Source of the DNA: Paraplanobispora siamensis
Lineage (GTDB): Bacteria > Actinomycetota > Actinomycetes > Streptosporangiales > Streptosporangiaceae
DNA length: 64,000 nucleotides
Assembly: GCF_016863175.1 (NCBI RefSeq)
Contig: NZ_BOOJ01000010.1
Span: 1-64,000 of the forward strand
Reading direction: 5' to 3'
Shown here: positions 8,778-18,504 of the stretch, in pieces
Numbering within the stretch: the stretch's first letter is position 1
How the letters are laid out: the number at the start of each line of letters is the position of its first letter
The notes under the pieces: generated by a model
What the model was told of the DNA's origin: nothing
What the model saw: only the letters and a program-made list of their open reading frames with translations
The model's database searches: none
Program-made: the position numbers and the translations under genes

Positions 8778-9934
8778 GCCGGGTGACGGCCGCACGGGGC
8801 CGGTTCCTGACGCGCCGGGCGGTGGCCTCCTCGGCGGTGCACCGCGTGGACGGCCTGCTGCTGGTCGCGGTGGCGGCGCTCCTGCTGATCGGCACGCTGC
8901 TGGTCTGGTCCTCCAGCAGGACCTGGGCGCCGGGGGCCACCGGCCTGGTCAAGAAGCACCTGCTCAACGTCGGCATCGGCGTCGCGCTGGCCGTGGCGGC
9001 GGCCACGGTGGACCACCGGGTGCTGCGGGCCTACACGCCGCTGGTTTACGGCGGGGCGCTGCTCGGGCTGATCCTGGTGATCACACCGGTCGGCTCCGAG
9101 GTCAACGGCGCCCACTCCTGGATCATGCTGGGCGGCGGCTTCGCCTTGCAGCCCTCGGAGTTCGCCAAGCTCGGCCTGGCGCTCATGCTGGCCATGCTCC
9201 TGGCCCAGCCCGCGGAGGGCGACGACCGGCCGCGCGGGCTGGCCGTGATGATGGCGCTGGCGGTGGCCGCGCTCACCATGGGCCTGGTCATGGCGCAGCC
9301 CGATTTCGGCACGACGATGGTCCTGGCCGTGATCACGGCCGGCGTGCTCATCCTCGGCGGGCTGCGCAAACGCTGGATCATCCTGCTGGCGCTGGCCGTG
9401 GCCGCCGGGGGAGCGGCCGTGTGGTTCATGGACGTGCTGAAGCCGTACCAGGTCGCGCGCTTCACCGCCTTCATCGATCCGGCCACCGACCCCCGGGGCG
9501 TGGGCTACAACAGCACCCAGTCGCTGAACGCCGTGGGGTCGGGAGGCCTGTTCGGCAAGGGCCTGTTCGGCGGCGGCCAGACCATGGGCCGGTTCGTCCC
9601 CGAGCAGCACACCGACTTCGTCTTCACCGTCGCGGGCGAGGAGTTCGGGTTCCTCGGCTCGGTCACCGTGGTGGTGCTGCTCGGCGTGGTCCTGCTGCGC
9701 GGGCTGCGGATCGCGCGCCAGTGCGAGGACCGGTTCGGCATGCTGGTGGCCGGCGCGATCGTGTGCTGGCTGGGCTTCCAGACGCTGATCAACGTCGGCA
9801 TGACGATCGGGATCATGCCGATCACCGGTCTGCCGCTGCCGTTCGTCTCCTACGGCGGCACCGCGACCTTCGCCAACATGATCGCCGTCGGGCTGCTCCA
9901 GGCGATCCACATGCGCGAGCGGCACCCGGTCTGA
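8771..9934 (+). CDS. rodA: SEDS peptidoglycan glycosyltransferase RodA
   Basis: 387 aa with about ten membrane helices. SEDS enzymes polymerise lipid II. The long extracellular loop carries GSGGLFGKGLFGG and EQHTDFVFTVAGEEFG; Asp282 in HTDF matches the essential SEDS aspartate. The C-terminal LPFVSYGG motif is present. It starts at ATG 8771, 7 nt inside mrdA. It is the last gene of the mre operon. The following 150 bases hold short CTGAC-rich repeats and no clear terminator. Confidence 0.94.
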   Translation: MVSRVTAARGRFLTRRAVASSAVHRVDGLLLVAVAALLLIGTLLVWSSSRTWAPGATGLVKKHLLNVGIGVALAVAAATVDHRVLRAYTPLVYGGALLGLILVITPVGSEVNGAHSWIMLGGGFALQPSEFAKLGLALMLAMLLAQPAEGDDRPRGLAVMMALAVAALTMGLVMAQPDFGTTMVLAVITAGVLILGGLRKRWIILLALAVAAGGAAVWFMDVLKPYQVARFTAFIDPATDPRGVGYNSTQSLNAVGSGGLFGKGLFGGGQTMGRFVPEQHTDFVFTVAGEEFGFLGSVTVVVLLGVVLLRGLRIARQCEDRFGMLVAGAIVCWLGFQTLINVGMTIGIMPITGLPLPFVSYGGTATFANMIAVGLLQAIHMRERHPV

Positions 9935-10083
9935 CCACGGCCCTGACTACGGCTCTGACATGGCGGCGTCCGCTCTGACATGAGAGCCGTCCGCATGCGC
10001 GTGGTCCCGCGCTCTCACTGGTGTTCCGCGCCGAAAGCGAACATCGTGGAAACGACGCCGGAACCCGTGATGACGGAGGGGCC

Positions 10084-10314
10084 GTGACTTCCGAGCTCGC
10101 CGAGCGGCAGCGCGCGCTGGAGCTGTTGCGCACCGCGTTCCCCGACTACCGGATCGTGTTCAGCAAGGGCCGGTGGGCCGCGGTGTCGGCGGGCAGCCCC
10201 CCGGCGGTGTGGTTCGCCGAGACCCCGAGCAGCCTGTGCGGCCAGCTCTTCCAGGCCCAGCTCCGCAGCGGCGGGACGATCGCGCCCATCGGCGGGGGCG
10301 GCGCCGCCTCATGA
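10084..10314 (+). CDS. Small hypothetical protein (76 aa)
   Basis: Not recognised. The product is soluble, with an amphipathic N-terminal helix (SELAERQRALELLRTAFP) followed by a likely beta hairpin (YRIVFSKGRWAAVSAG). The GTG at 10084 is chosen because GGAGGGGCC sits just upstream and the residues before it look non-coding. It ends just before a hairpin terminator, so it seems to be a monocistronic gene. Similar short proteins accompany TPR-type regulators in actinomycetes, which fits the next gene. Confidence 0.55.
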   Translation: MTSELAERQRALELLRTAFPDYRIVFSKGRWAAVSAGSPPAVWFAETPSSLCGQLFQAQLRSGGTIAPIGGGGAAS

Positions 10315-10315
10315 G

Positions 10316-10347
10316 AGGACCGGCCTCCGCGGCGGAGGCCGGTTCTC
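10316..10347 (+). terminator. GC-rich hairpin after the small hypothetical gene
   Basis: ACCGGCCTCCGC and GCGGAGGCCGGT form a 12-bp stem, extended outwards by GAG/CTC-type pairs, directly after the stop codon. No T-run follows, as is usual in very high-GC actinomycetes. Confidence 0.6.
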
Positions 10348-10415
10348 AGTCCACCCGGCACCGGCCGGGCCACTAGCGTGAAGACGATCCCTCGCACAGA
10401 CGGCCGGGAGCGCCG

Positions 10416-11834
10416 ATGACCCACAGTTCGCGTGGCGGAGACCGCGCCACGCTGGCCTACGCCACCATCATCCGCAACAGGACGCTGGCGGGCCTGTCCG
10501 GCCCGCCCTCCGCGGCCGTCATCCAGCGGATGGTGGAGGAGATCCACGCCTGCGCCCCGCAGCAGAGCAGGTTCAAGTGCTGGCGGCTGGCGCACGGCTG
10601 GACGGTGGAGGAGGCCATCGAGCACTTCCACGCCATGTGCGACCGGCAGGGGATCAGGCGGCGCGGGCTCAGCGAGCGCTCCTGGCGCGAGTGGGAGGCG
10701 GGCGGACGGCCCGACCGCGACTACACCGACCTGCTGTGCCGGCTCTTCGAGACCGGACCCGTCCAGCTCGGCTTCGCGCAGGACTACACGCCCGAGGGGC
10801 TGCGCGCCGCGCCGCCGCCCGCGACGGACCTGATCGCCGCGGCCGCCGACGAGGCGGGCACCCACGCCGAGCAGGCCGAGGCGAGCGAGCTGGGCTCCGG
10901 CGCGCTGGAGCGGCTGCGCACCCAGGTGATCTGGGTGGGCAAACGCTACGTCTCCGAGCCCCCGCTGCCGCTGTTCGTGGAGATGCGGGAGCTGCAGGAG
11001 CGTACCCGCCGGGCGCTGGACAAGCGCATCCACCCCGGCCAGGCCAGGGAGCTGTACTTCCTCACCGGCGCGCTGAGCGGGCTGATGGCCAACGTCAGCA
11101 TGGACATGGACCGCCGCATCCCCGCCGACACCCTCGCCCGCGCGGCGTGGACCTACGGCAAGGTGGCCGGGCACCCGGCGCTGATGGGCTGGGCGCGCGG
11201 CATGCAGTCGTCGGTGGCGATGTGGGACAGGCGCTACGGCGACGCGGCCCGGTACGCCGAGGAGGGGCTGACCCACCTGCGCGCGGGCTCCGGCGCGACC
11301 CGGCTGCACATGCTCAGGGCCCGGTGCTACGCGCTGCTGGGCCGGGCCCGCGAGGCCGCCGAGGCGCTCGCCCGCGCGCGGGACGCCCGCGCGGCCGGGG
11401 CCGACGAGCTGCACGACGAGATCTCCGGGGAGTTCGCCTTCATCCCGGCCAAGGAGCGCTACTACGCGGCGGTCACCCACCTGCACCTGGGCGACCCGGC
11501 CCGGGCCATCGAGGCGGCGCGGGAGTCGCTGGCCCTGTACGCCGCGGGGGAGCCGGAGAACCGCTCCTACGGCTGCGAGTCCATGGCCGGCGCCCACCTG
11601 GTGGTCGCCCACCTGATGGAGGGCGACGCCGAGGGCGCGGAGGAGGCCATGGCGCCCATCCTCGCGCTCCCTCCCGACCGGCGCATCGGCAGCCTGGGCA
11701 CCACCCTGGACACCGGCCGCGCGCTGGTGTCCGGCCGGCCGGACGGGGAGCGGATCGCCCGCCGGATCGAGAGCTTCTGCGCGGTGGGACTGCCGCAGCA
11801 GGCCCGGCACGCGATCTCCGAGAGGAGCCGATGA
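10416..11834 (+). CDS. XRE-type/TPR regulatory protein
   Basis: 472 aa. Residues 20-120 form a helical DNA-binding-like region (RFKCWRLAHGWTVEEAIEHF, then LSERSWREWEAGGRPD). From about residue 160 to the end it is an array of TPR-like helix pairs (ARDARAAGADEL, AIEAARESLALYAAGE). This architecture is common among actinomycete regulators that act beside a small-molecule kinase gene. A TAGCGT box at about 10375 may be its -10. The next gene starts 2 nt after its stop, so the pair is co-translated. The target genes are unknown. Confidence 0.65.
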   Translation: MTHSSRGGDRATLAYATIIRNRTLAGLSGPPSAAVIQRMVEEIHACAPQQSRFKCWRLAHGWTVEEAIEHFHAMCDRQGIRRRGLSERSWREWEAGGRPDRDYTDLLCRLFETGPVQLGFAQDYTPEGLRAAPPPATDLIAAAADEAGTHAEQAEASELGSGALERLRTQVIWVGKRYVSEPPLPLFVEMRELQERTRRALDKRIHPGQARELYFLTGALSGLMANVSMDMDRRIPADTLARAAWTYGKVAGHPALMGWARGMQSSVAMWDRRYGDAARYAEEGLTHLRAGSGATRLHMLRARCYALLGRAREAAEALARARDARAAGADELHDEISGEFAFIPAKERYYAAVTHLHLGDPARAIEAARESLALYAAGEPENRSYGCESMAGAHLVVAHLMEGDAEGAEEAMAPILALPPDRRIGSLGTTLDTGRALVSGRPDGERIARRIESFCAVGLPQQARHAISERSR

Positions 11835-11835
11835 C

Positions 11836-12735
11836 ATGACGATCGCCGCCGAGGGGGAGATCCTCGGCCGGACCCCCGCCGAGGCGCTCCGGCTGGCCTG
11901 TGAGAAGGCCGGGCTGGACACCCGGGGGGTCACGCTCCTGCGCGACTTCGCCAACAGGGTCTACCACCTGCCCGCCGAGGGGGCGGTGGTCAGGCTGGCG
12001 CAGGCGGCGGCCCCGGGCAAGTACGACCGGCTGGCGACCTCCGTCCGGGTCACCCGCTGGCTGTCCGACCAGGGCTTCCCCACGGTCCGGCCGCTGGAGG
12101 TCCGGCAGCCGGTCGCCGCGGAGGGGTTCCTGGTGACCTTCTGGCACCACGAGCGGCATGCCGGACCGGCGCCGGACCCGGTGGATCTGGGGACGATCCT
12201 GCGGCGGCTGCACGAGCTGCCGCCGGTCCCCTTCGAGCTGCCGACCCACGACCCCTTCGGGCCGGTGCGCCGGGCGATCGACGCCTGCCGCGTGCTCGGG
12301 CGGGACGATCTGGACTGGCTGCTCGGGCGCTGCGACGAGCTCGCGGAGACCTACTACGAGCGGACGCGCTTCGCGCTGCCGTACGGCCTCATCCACGGCG
12401 ACGCCCACCGGGGCAACCTGATCCGCACCCCGGAGGGCCTGCTGCTGTGCGACTGGGACTCGGTGTGCGCGGGACCGCGGGAGACCGACCTGATCCCCAC
12501 CCTGCAGGGCGTGCGCTTCGGGCTGACCGAGGAGCAGCGGGCCGGTTTCGTGCGGGCCTACGGCCACGACCTGACCGTCTGGGCGGGCTATCCGGTGATG
12601 CGCGACATGCGGGAGCTGCAGACTCTCACCGCGATCCTGCGCAACGCCCACCGCGACCCGGTGGCCCGCGACGAGCTGCGGCACCGGCTTGACTCCCTGC
12701 GAGCGGGTGACGACCGCCTGTGGCATCCTTTTTAG
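11836..12735 (+). CDS. Aminoglycoside phosphotransferase-fold protein (APH/ChoK type)
   Basis: 299 aa kinase-like protein. The catalytic loop HGDAHRGN is at residues 187-194 (Asp189 as base, Asn194 for Mg), and the Mg-binding CDWDS is at 205-209 (Asp206 or Asp208). These are the Brenner and DFG-equivalent motifs of the APH family. The substrate cannot be inferred; in this context it is more likely a metabolic or regulatory kinase than a resistance enzyme. It starts 2 nt after the TPR regulator stop (TGACATG). Confidence 0.75.
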   Translation: MTIAAEGEILGRTPAEALRLACEKAGLDTRGVTLLRDFANRVYHLPAEGAVVRLAQAAAPGKYDRLATSVRVTRWLSDQGFPTVRPLEVRQPVAAEGFLVTFWHHERHAGPAPDPVDLGTILRRLHELPPVPFELPTHDPFGPVRRAIDACRVLGRDDLDWLLGRCDELAETYYERTRFALPYGLIHGDAHRGNLIRTPEGLLLCDWDSVCAGPRETDLIPTLQGVRFGLTEEQRAGFVRAYGHDLTVWAGYPVMRDMRELQTLTAILRNAHRDPVARDELRHRLDSLRAGDDRLWHPF

Positions 12736-12739
12736 CGGA

Positions 12740-12752
12740 TACCCTTGGACAC
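12740..12752 (+). promoter_or_regulatory. Leaderless-type promoter of the radical SAM gene
   Basis: TACCCT (12740-12745) lies exactly 7 nt before the ATG at 12753. No Shine-Dalgarno is present, and no convincing -35 was found. This fits an actinobacterial leaderless start and excludes the upstream in-frame GTG at 12720. Confidence 0.45.
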
Positions 12753-14678
12753 ATGTCTGTCGAGTCTCAGCCTGTAGAGTCTCTGTTCCCGCGTTTGGAA
12801 GCGCTGCTCCCGAAGGTGAGCAAGCCGATCCAATACGTCGGCGGTGAGCTCAACTCGACCGTCAAGGACTGGGACGAGGCCACGGTCCGTTGGGCTCTGA
12901 TGTATCCCGACGCCTACGAGGTGGGATTGCCCAACCAGGGCGTCCAGATCCTTTACGAGATCCTCAACGAGATGCCCGAGACGCTCGCCGAGCGGACCTA
13001 CGCGGTCTGGCCGGACCTGGAGGCGCTCATGCGCGCCGAGGGCGTCCCGCAGTTCACGGTCGACGCGCACCGGCCCGTGCGGGCCTTCGACGTGCTCGGC
13101 GTCTCCTTCTCGACCGAGCTCGGTTACACCAACATGCTGACGGCCCTGGACCTGGCGGGCATCCCGCTGGAGGCGGCCGACCGCGGCGACGACGACCCGA
13201 TCGTGCTGGCCGGAGGCCACGCGGCCTTCAACCCCGAGCCGATCGCCGACTTCCTCGACGCCGCGGTGCTGGGCGACGGCGAGCAGATCGCCATCGCGAT
13301 CACCGAGGTCATCCGCGAGTGGAAGGCCGAGGGCTCGCCCGGCGGACGCGACGGGCTGCTCATGCGGCTGGCCGAGTCCGGCGGGGTCTACGTGCCCAAG
13401 TTCTACGACGTCGACTATCACCCCGACGGCCGCATCCGGCGGGTGGCGCCCAACCGCTCAGGCGTGCCGTGGCGGGTGCACAAGCACACCGTCATGGACC
13501 TGGACGAGTGGCCCTATCCCAAGAAGCCGCTGGTCCCGCTGGCCGAGACCGTGCACGAGCGGTTCAGCGTGGAGATCTTCCGGGGCTGCACCCGCGGCTG
13601 CCGCTTCTGTCAGGCCGGGATGATCACCCGTCCGGTGCGCGAGCGGTCCATCACCACGATCGGCGACATGGTCGAGGCGGGCGTCAAGGCGTCCGGCTTC
13701 AACGAGGTGGGACTGCTCTCGCTGTCCAGCGCCGACCACTCCGAGATCGGCGACGTCGCCAAGGGCCTGGCCGACCGCTACGAGGGCACCAACACCTCGC
13801 TGTCGCTGCCCTCGACCCGGGTCGACGCCTTCAACATCGACCTGGCCAACGAGTTCTCCCGCAACGGCCGCCGGTCCGGCCTGACCTTCGCCCCCGAGGG
13901 CGGATCCGAGCGCATGCGCAAGGTGATCAACAAGATGGTCACCGAGGAGGACCTGATCCGCACCGTCACCACCGCCTACACCCAGGGCTGGCGGCAGGTG
14001 AAGCTCTACTTCATGTGCGGGCTGCCCACCGAGGAGGACGCCGACGTCCTGGGCATCGCCGACCTGGCCAGGAAGGTCATCCAGGCGGGCCGGGAGGCGA
14101 CCGGTTCCCGGGACATCCGCTGCACCGTCTCCATCGGCGGGTTCGTGCCCAAGCCGCACACCCCCTTCCAGTGGGCGGCCCAGGCCGACCACGAGACGGT
14201 GGACCGCCGGCTCAAGGCGCTCAAGGACACCCTGCGCGGCGACAAGGAGTACGGCCGGGCCATCGGCATGCGCTACCACGACGGCAAGCCCTCGATCGTG
14301 GAGGGTCTGCTGTCGCGGGGCGACCGCCGGGTGGGCGCGGTCATCCGCGCGGTGTGGCAGGACGGCGGCCGCTTCGACGGCTGGAGCGAGCACTTCTCCT
14401 TCCAGCGCTGGATGGACGCCGCGGCCAAGGTCGGCGTCGACGTCGACTGGTACACCACGCGCGAGCGCGAGGAGAACGAGGTCCTGCCCTGGGACCACCT
14501 CGACGCCGGGCTCGACCGCGAGTGGCTCTGGCAGGACTGGCAGGACGCGATCAACGACGTCGAGGTCGAGGACTGCCGCTGGACGCCCTGCTACGACTGC
14601 GGTGTGTGCCCCTCGATGGGCACCGAGATCCAGATCGGCCCCACGGGCAGGAAGCTCCTGCCGCTGACAGTCGTATAG
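12753..14678 (+). CDS. TIGR03960-type B12-binding-like radical SAM protein
   Basis: 641 aa. The N-terminal half (residues 1-240) resembles a B12-binding-like Rossmann domain. The radical SAM cluster motif Cys279-x3-Cys283-x2-Cys286 follows, in RGCTRGCRFCQAG. Later motifs (GLTFAPEGGSERMRKVINK and VKLYFMCGLPTEED) are typical. A C-terminal CYDCGVCP tetra-cysteine-like cluster near residue 620 suggests a further metal site. This family is widely paired with the DUF2344 protein encoded next and sits upstream of rne/rng; its reaction is not established. The start is set by the leaderless promoter. Confidence 0.85.
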   Translation: MSVESQPVESLFPRLEALLPKVSKPIQYVGGELNSTVKDWDEATVRWALMYPDAYEVGLPNQGVQILYEILNEMPETLAERTYAVWPDLEALMRAEGVPQFTVDAHRPVRAFDVLGVSFSTELGYTNMLTALDLAGIPLEAADRGDDDPIVLAGGHAAFNPEPIADFLDAAVLGDGEQIAIAITEVIREWKAEGSPGGRDGLLMRLAESGGVYVPKFYDVDYHPDGRIRRVAPNRSGVPWRVHKHTVMDLDEWPYPKKPLVPLAETVHERFSVEIFRGCTRGCRFCQAGMITRPVRERSITTIGDMVEAGVKASGFNEVGLLSLSSADHSEIGDVAKGLADRYEGTNTSLSLPSTRVDAFNIDLANEFSRNGRRSGLTFAPEGGSERMRKVINKMVTEEDLIRTVTTAYTQGWRQVKLYFMCGLPTEEDADVLGIADLARKVIQAGREATGSRDIRCTVSIGGFVPKPHTPFQWAAQADHETVDRRLKALKDTLRGDKEYGRAIGMRYHDGKPSIVEGLLSRGDRRVGAVIRAVWQDGGRFDGWSEHFSFQRWMDAAAKVGVDVDWYTTREREENEVLPWDHLDAGLDREWLWQDWQDAINDVEVEDCRWTPCYDCGVCPSMGTEIQIGPTGRKLLPLTVV

Positions 14679-14842
14679 TCCCCGCACGCGCGGCGCCCCG
14701 CCGGGGGCCGCGCGTGCGTAACCGGCGGTCGCCCCGGATGGACGGTGCGTGAGCACGACCTATTCTGGAATGACAGTCGCGATTCAGAAAGGACGGTAGC
14801 ACTCTGAAACCCGCTCCCGACGGCCCTCCGCCCGCGCCCCCG

Positions 14843-15619
14843 GTGCAGCGCCTGCGCGTGCGCTACGCCAAGCGCGGACGCCTGCGCTTCACCAGCCACC
14901 GTGACATCTCCCGAGCCGTCGAACGGGCGGTACGCCGGGCCGAGGTCCCCGTGGCGTTCAGTGCGGGCTTCTCACCTCATCCGAAGATCTCCTACGTGGG
15001 GGCGGCCGCCCCGACCGGAGTCGCCAGCGAGGCCGAGTACCTCGAGATCAGCGTGACGCGGCAGTGTGATCCCGGCCGGCTCAAAGCCGCCCTGGACGGC
15101 TCGCTGCCGCCGGGTCTCGACGTTCTCGACGTCGTCGAGGCGGGCTCGGGGAGCCTGGCCGACCGCCTGGAGTGTTCGGCGTGGGAGTTGCGCCTGCCGG
15201 GAGCCGACCCCGCCCTCGCCGCGGTCGCGGTCGCGCGGTTCAACGCCGCCGAGCGGATCGAGGTGGAGCGTCTGACCAAGAAGGGGATGCGCCGCTTCGA
15301 CGCGCGGGAAGCGGTGCTGAGCCTGACCACTGCCGAGGGGAGCGGGACAACAGCAGGTCAGGCGACCAGTCAGTCATGTGTCATACTTCGCATGGTTGTA
15401 CGGCACGCAACTCCTGCCGTTCGACCCGACGACGTCCTCACCGGACTGCGTCTCGTGGCCGACTTCGCGCCGCCGTCACCCCCTGAGGTGACCAGGCTGG
15501 CGCAGGGGCCGCTGGACGTGCGCACCGGTGGCCCCGTCGACCCGTTCGACCTTGACCGCGACACTTCGCGCGGCGGCGAAACGGGACCGGCGGGCGAGCA
15601 CGTCGACGGCGACCTATAG
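14843..15619 (+). CDS. DUF2344 (TIGR03936-type) protein
   Basis: 258 aa. The N-terminus (LRVRYAKRGRLRFTSHRDISR) and AGFSPHPKISY are hallmark DUF2344 motifs. It is the standard partner of the preceding radical SAM protein, and in some bacteria the two are fused; the joint function is unknown. The GTG at 14843 is given as start. A CTG at 14804, in frame and downstream of GAAAGGACGG, would add 13 residues and has the better ribosome binding site, so the real start may be upstream. Confidence 0.85.
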   Translation: MQRLRVRYAKRGRLRFTSHRDISRAVERAVRRAEVPVAFSAGFSPHPKISYVGAAAPTGVASEAEYLEISVTRQCDPGRLKAALDGSLPPGLDVLDVVEAGSGSLADRLECSAWELRLPGADPALAAVAVARFNAAERIEVERLTKKGMRRFDAREAVLSLTTAEGSGTTAGQATSQSCVILRMVVRHATPAVRPDDVLTGLRLVADFAPPSPPEVTRLAQGPLDVRTGGPVDPFDLDRDTSRGGETGPAGEHVDGDL

Positions 15620-15714
15620 GACTTGGCGCCGGGCGCACGCCCGGCGGACAGCGAGAGACGAGAGCTCCCGCGCGGCGCGGAGACGCGCCCGGGAGCTGAC
15701 GGGAGAACGCCCGC

Positions 15715-18504
15715 ATGCTCGACAACGAGCCCAATGCCGGGGCCAACGGCCCTGCCGGGGATACAACAGAACAGACAACCCAGCCGACGCGCCGTCGCAG
15801 GTCAGCCAGCAGGCCCGCCGGCCCTCCGCCGGAGGATCCGGAGCCCGAGAGCGCGCCGCCGGTCGTCACCGTGACCGCTGCGGCAGCGGCGGCGGCTGAG
15901 AGTACGGCGGGCACGGCCGCGCAGGAGGAGGCGCCCGCCGGGGTGCCCGCCGAGGAGGCGCCCGCCGGGGTGCCCGCCGAGGAGGCGCCCAGGCGCGCCA
16001 CCCGGCGCCGGACGACGGCTGCCGCCGGCACCACCACGCGGCGCAGCCGTACGAAGAAGGCCGACGCCGAGCAGACCGAGGCCCCCGCGGCTCCCGCGCC
16101 CGCCGAGGCCGGAGCGCCGACGGAGACGGAGCGGCCCGAGGGCGAGGCCCCGGCCGCGCAGGAGGAGGTGCCCGCGCCCGCTCCGGCCAAGCGGACCCGC
16201 TCGCGCAAGAAGGCGGTCCAGGAGGAGCCGGCGCGCGCCGAGCCGGTGCCGCTGGAGCCCGACCCGTCGCTCGACCTGACCGAGGCCGAGGCCGAGGAGG
16301 TCGCCGCGTCCCTGCTGCTGGCCATGCCCGCCGACGAGCCGCTCGACGACGAGCCGGCCGGCGAGGACATCGAGGAGGAGCCGGGCGACCTGTTCACCGA
16401 CCCGTTCGGGCTGGCCGCGCAGCGGCGCGCCGAGGTGCCGTCGGTGACCTTCCAGGCGCCCGCAGCGGTCTTCCAGCCGCTGTTCCAGGCCCCCGACCCG
16501 TACCGCGCCGAGCAGCCCCAGGCCCGTCCCGCCCCCGAGCGGCAGCCCGAGCCCGCCGAGGCCGAGGCGGAGACGGCCGAGGAGCCGGACGAGACCGAGG
16601 ACGAGGAGACCGAGGGCGACGAGGGCGGCGGCCGCCGCCGTCGCCGCCGCCGGGGAGGCCGCGGCCGCGGCCGGGCGCGAGAGCTGGACGAGGCCGAGGA
16701 GACCGAGGCCGAGCCGGCCGAGGATGACGAGGAGACCGCCGCGGAGGCCGAGCGCGAGGACGAGGCGGAGGAGGGCGGCAGCTCCCGTCGCCGCCGGCGC
16801 CGTCGCCGCCGCAGCTCCGACGACGCGGTCGAGGCCCAGGACGACCCGCCGAACACCGTGGTGCGCATCCGCGCGCCCCGCGCCGGGCGCAGCACCTCGA
16901 TGGACGAGGTGCAGAGCGTGCGCGGCTCGACCCGGCTGGAGGCCAAGAAGCAGCGCCGCCGCGAGGGGCGCGAGCTCGGCCGCAGGCGTCCCCCGATCAT
17001 CACCGAGTCGGAGTTCCTGGCCCGCCGCGAGTCCGTCGAGCGCATGATGGTGGTCCGCCGCACCGGCGGCCGCACCCAGATCGCGGTGCTCGAGGACGAC
17101 ATCCTCGTCGAGCACTACGTCGACCGCGAGGCCAGCCAGTCGTACGTCGGCAACGTCTACCTCGGCAAGGTGCAGAACGTCCTGCCCAGCATGGAGGCGG
17201 CGTTCGTCGACATCGGCAAGGGCCGCAACGCGGTGCTGTACGCCGGTGAGGTGAACTTCGACACCGCGGGCCTGGAGGGCCAGCCCAAGCGGATCGAGGC
17301 GGCCCTGAAGTCCGGGCAGTCCGTGCTCGTCCAGGTCACCAAGGACCCGATGGGGCACAAGGGCGCCCGCCTGACCTCCCAGATCAGCCTCCCCGGCCGC
17401 TACCTGGTCTACGTGCCCGACGGCTCGATGACCGGAATCAGCCGCAAGCTCCCCGACAAGGAGCGCACCCGGCTGAAGAGCATCCTGAAGAAGGTCATGC
17501 CCGAGAACGCCGGCGTGATCGTCCGCACCGCCGCCGAGGGCGCCTCGGAGGAGGAGCTCGGCCGCGACGTGGCCAGGCTCTCGGCGCAGTGGGACAACAT
17601 CCGCCGCAAGGCCAAGTCGGCCAGCGCGCCGGAGCTGCTGTCCTCCGAGCCCGACCTGACCGTCCGGGTGGTCCGCGACGTCTTCAACGAGGACTTCACC
17701 TCCCTGGTCGTCCAGGGCGACGAGGCGTGGGAGACGGTGGACGAATACGTCCGCTACGTCGCCCCGCACCTGGCCGACCGCCTGGCCAAGTGGGAGGAGG
17801 AGGGCGACGTCTTCTCCGCCTACCGGATCGACGAGCAGATCTCCAAGGCGATGGAGCGCAAGGTCTGGCTGCCCAGCGGCGGTTCGCTGGTGATCGACCG
17901 GACCGAGGCGATGACCGTCGTCGACGTCAACACCGGCAAGTTCACCGGGCAGGGCGGCAACCTCGAGGAGACCGTCACCCGCAACAACCTGGAGGCGGCC
18001 GAGGAGATCGTCCGCCAGCTCCGGCTGCGGGACATCGGCGGCATCATCGTCATCGACTTCATCGACATGGTGCTGGAGAGCAACCGGGACCTGGTGCTGC
18101 GACGGCTGCTGGAGTGCCTGGCCCGGGACCGTACCAAGCACCAGGTCGCCGAGGTCACCTCCCTGGGCCTGGTCCAGATGACCCGCAAGCGGGTCGGTCA
18201 GGGCCTGCTGGAGGCGTTCTCGACCGTCTGCGACTGCTGCAACGGCCGGGGCCTGCACATCTCGACCGAGCCGGTCGACGGCAAGCCCGAGCCGCGCGGC
18301 ACCCAGGGCAAGATGGCCGTGGAGAAGGCCGTCGCCGAGAAGCTGGGCGGCAAGGAGGGGTCGAGCGCCGTCGCGGCCGGGGACCAGTCCGGGCGTGATA
18401 CGGTGACCGATGCGCTCGTCGACGTCCAAGCTGACGACGCCCAGGGCGCACAGGCCTCCGGCCGGGGACGGCGACGCTCCCGCAAGGCCAAGCCGGCCGA
18501 CTGA
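15715..18504 (+). CDS. rng: Ribonuclease E/G family endoribonuclease
   Basis: 929 aa. The first ~430 residues are a disordered acidic/Pro/Ala segment interrupted by Arg-rich blocks (RRRRRRGGRGRGRARE and a second run near residue 365). The S1 RNA-binding domain and catalytic core follow. Catalytic motifs: DRTEA (Asp728), VVDVNTGK (Asp737) and IVIDFIDM (Asp781). The zinc-link motif CDCCNGRG is near residue 840. It processes rRNA and degrades mRNA. The placement of the long extension before the core is typical of actinobacteria, whose RNase E carries scaffold regions at both ends. Start ATG 15715. Confidence 0.93.
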   Translation: MLDNEPNAGANGPAGDTTEQTTQPTRRRRSASRPAGPPPEDPEPESAPPVVTVTAAAAAAAESTAGTAAQEEAPAGVPAEEAPAGVPAEEAPRRATRRRTTAAAGTTTRRSRTKKADAEQTEAPAAPAPAEAGAPTETERPEGEAPAAQEEVPAPAPAKRTRSRKKAVQEEPARAEPVPLEPDPSLDLTEAEAEEVAASLLLAMPADEPLDDEPAGEDIEEEPGDLFTDPFGLAAQRRAEVPSVTFQAPAAVFQPLFQAPDPYRAEQPQARPAPERQPEPAEAEAETAEEPDETEDEETEGDEGGGRRRRRRRGGRGRGRARELDEAEETEAEPAEDDEETAAEAEREDEAEEGGSSRRRRRRRRRSSDDAVEAQDDPPNTVVRIRAPRAGRSTSMDEVQSVRGSTRLEAKKQRRREGRELGRRRPPIITESEFLARRESVERMMVVRRTGGRTQIAVLEDDILVEHYVDREASQSYVGNVYLGKVQNVLPSMEAAFVDIGKGRNAVLYAGEVNFDTAGLEGQPKRIEAALKSGQSVLVQVTKDPMGHKGARLTSQISLPGRYLVYVPDGSMTGISRKLPDKERTRLKSILKKVMPENAGVIVRTAAEGASEEELGRDVARLSAQWDNIRRKAKSASAPELLSSEPDLTVRVVRDVFNEDFTSLVVQGDEAWETVDEYVRYVAPHLADRLAKWEEEGDVFSAYRIDEQISKAMERKVWLPSGGSLVIDRTEAMTVVDVNTGKFTGQGGNLEETVTRNNLEAAEEIVRQLRLRDIGGIIVIDFIDMVLESNRDLVLRRLLECLARDRTKHQVAEVTSLGLVQMTRKRVGQGLLEAFSTVCDCCNGRGLHISTEPVDGKPEPRGTQGKMAVEKAVAEKLGGKEGSSAVAAGDQSGRDTVTDALVDVQADDAQGAQASGRGRRRSRKAKPAD
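15925..15990 (+). repeat. 27-bp tandem repeat inside the rng 5' region
   Basis: Two perfect 27-bp copies (15925-15951, 15952-15978) are followed by 12 bases of a third. They encode EEAPAGVPA twice. The repeat keeps the reading frame and falls in the disordered N-terminal extension. Confidence 0.9.

Noticed and set aside
11836-12735. Aminoglycoside resistance gene
   Set aside because: The fold motifs are APH-like, but the coupling with a TPR regulator and lack of resistance context make a resistance role unsupported.
15802-18429. A long 875-codon open frame opposite rng
   Set aside because: It mirrors the rng codon bias at 72% GC, has no ribosome binding site, and its protein is Gly/Arg/Leu low complexity. 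The same applies to other long opposite-strand or shifted frames, such as those over proA-proB, the mre operon and the AfsR-like gene.
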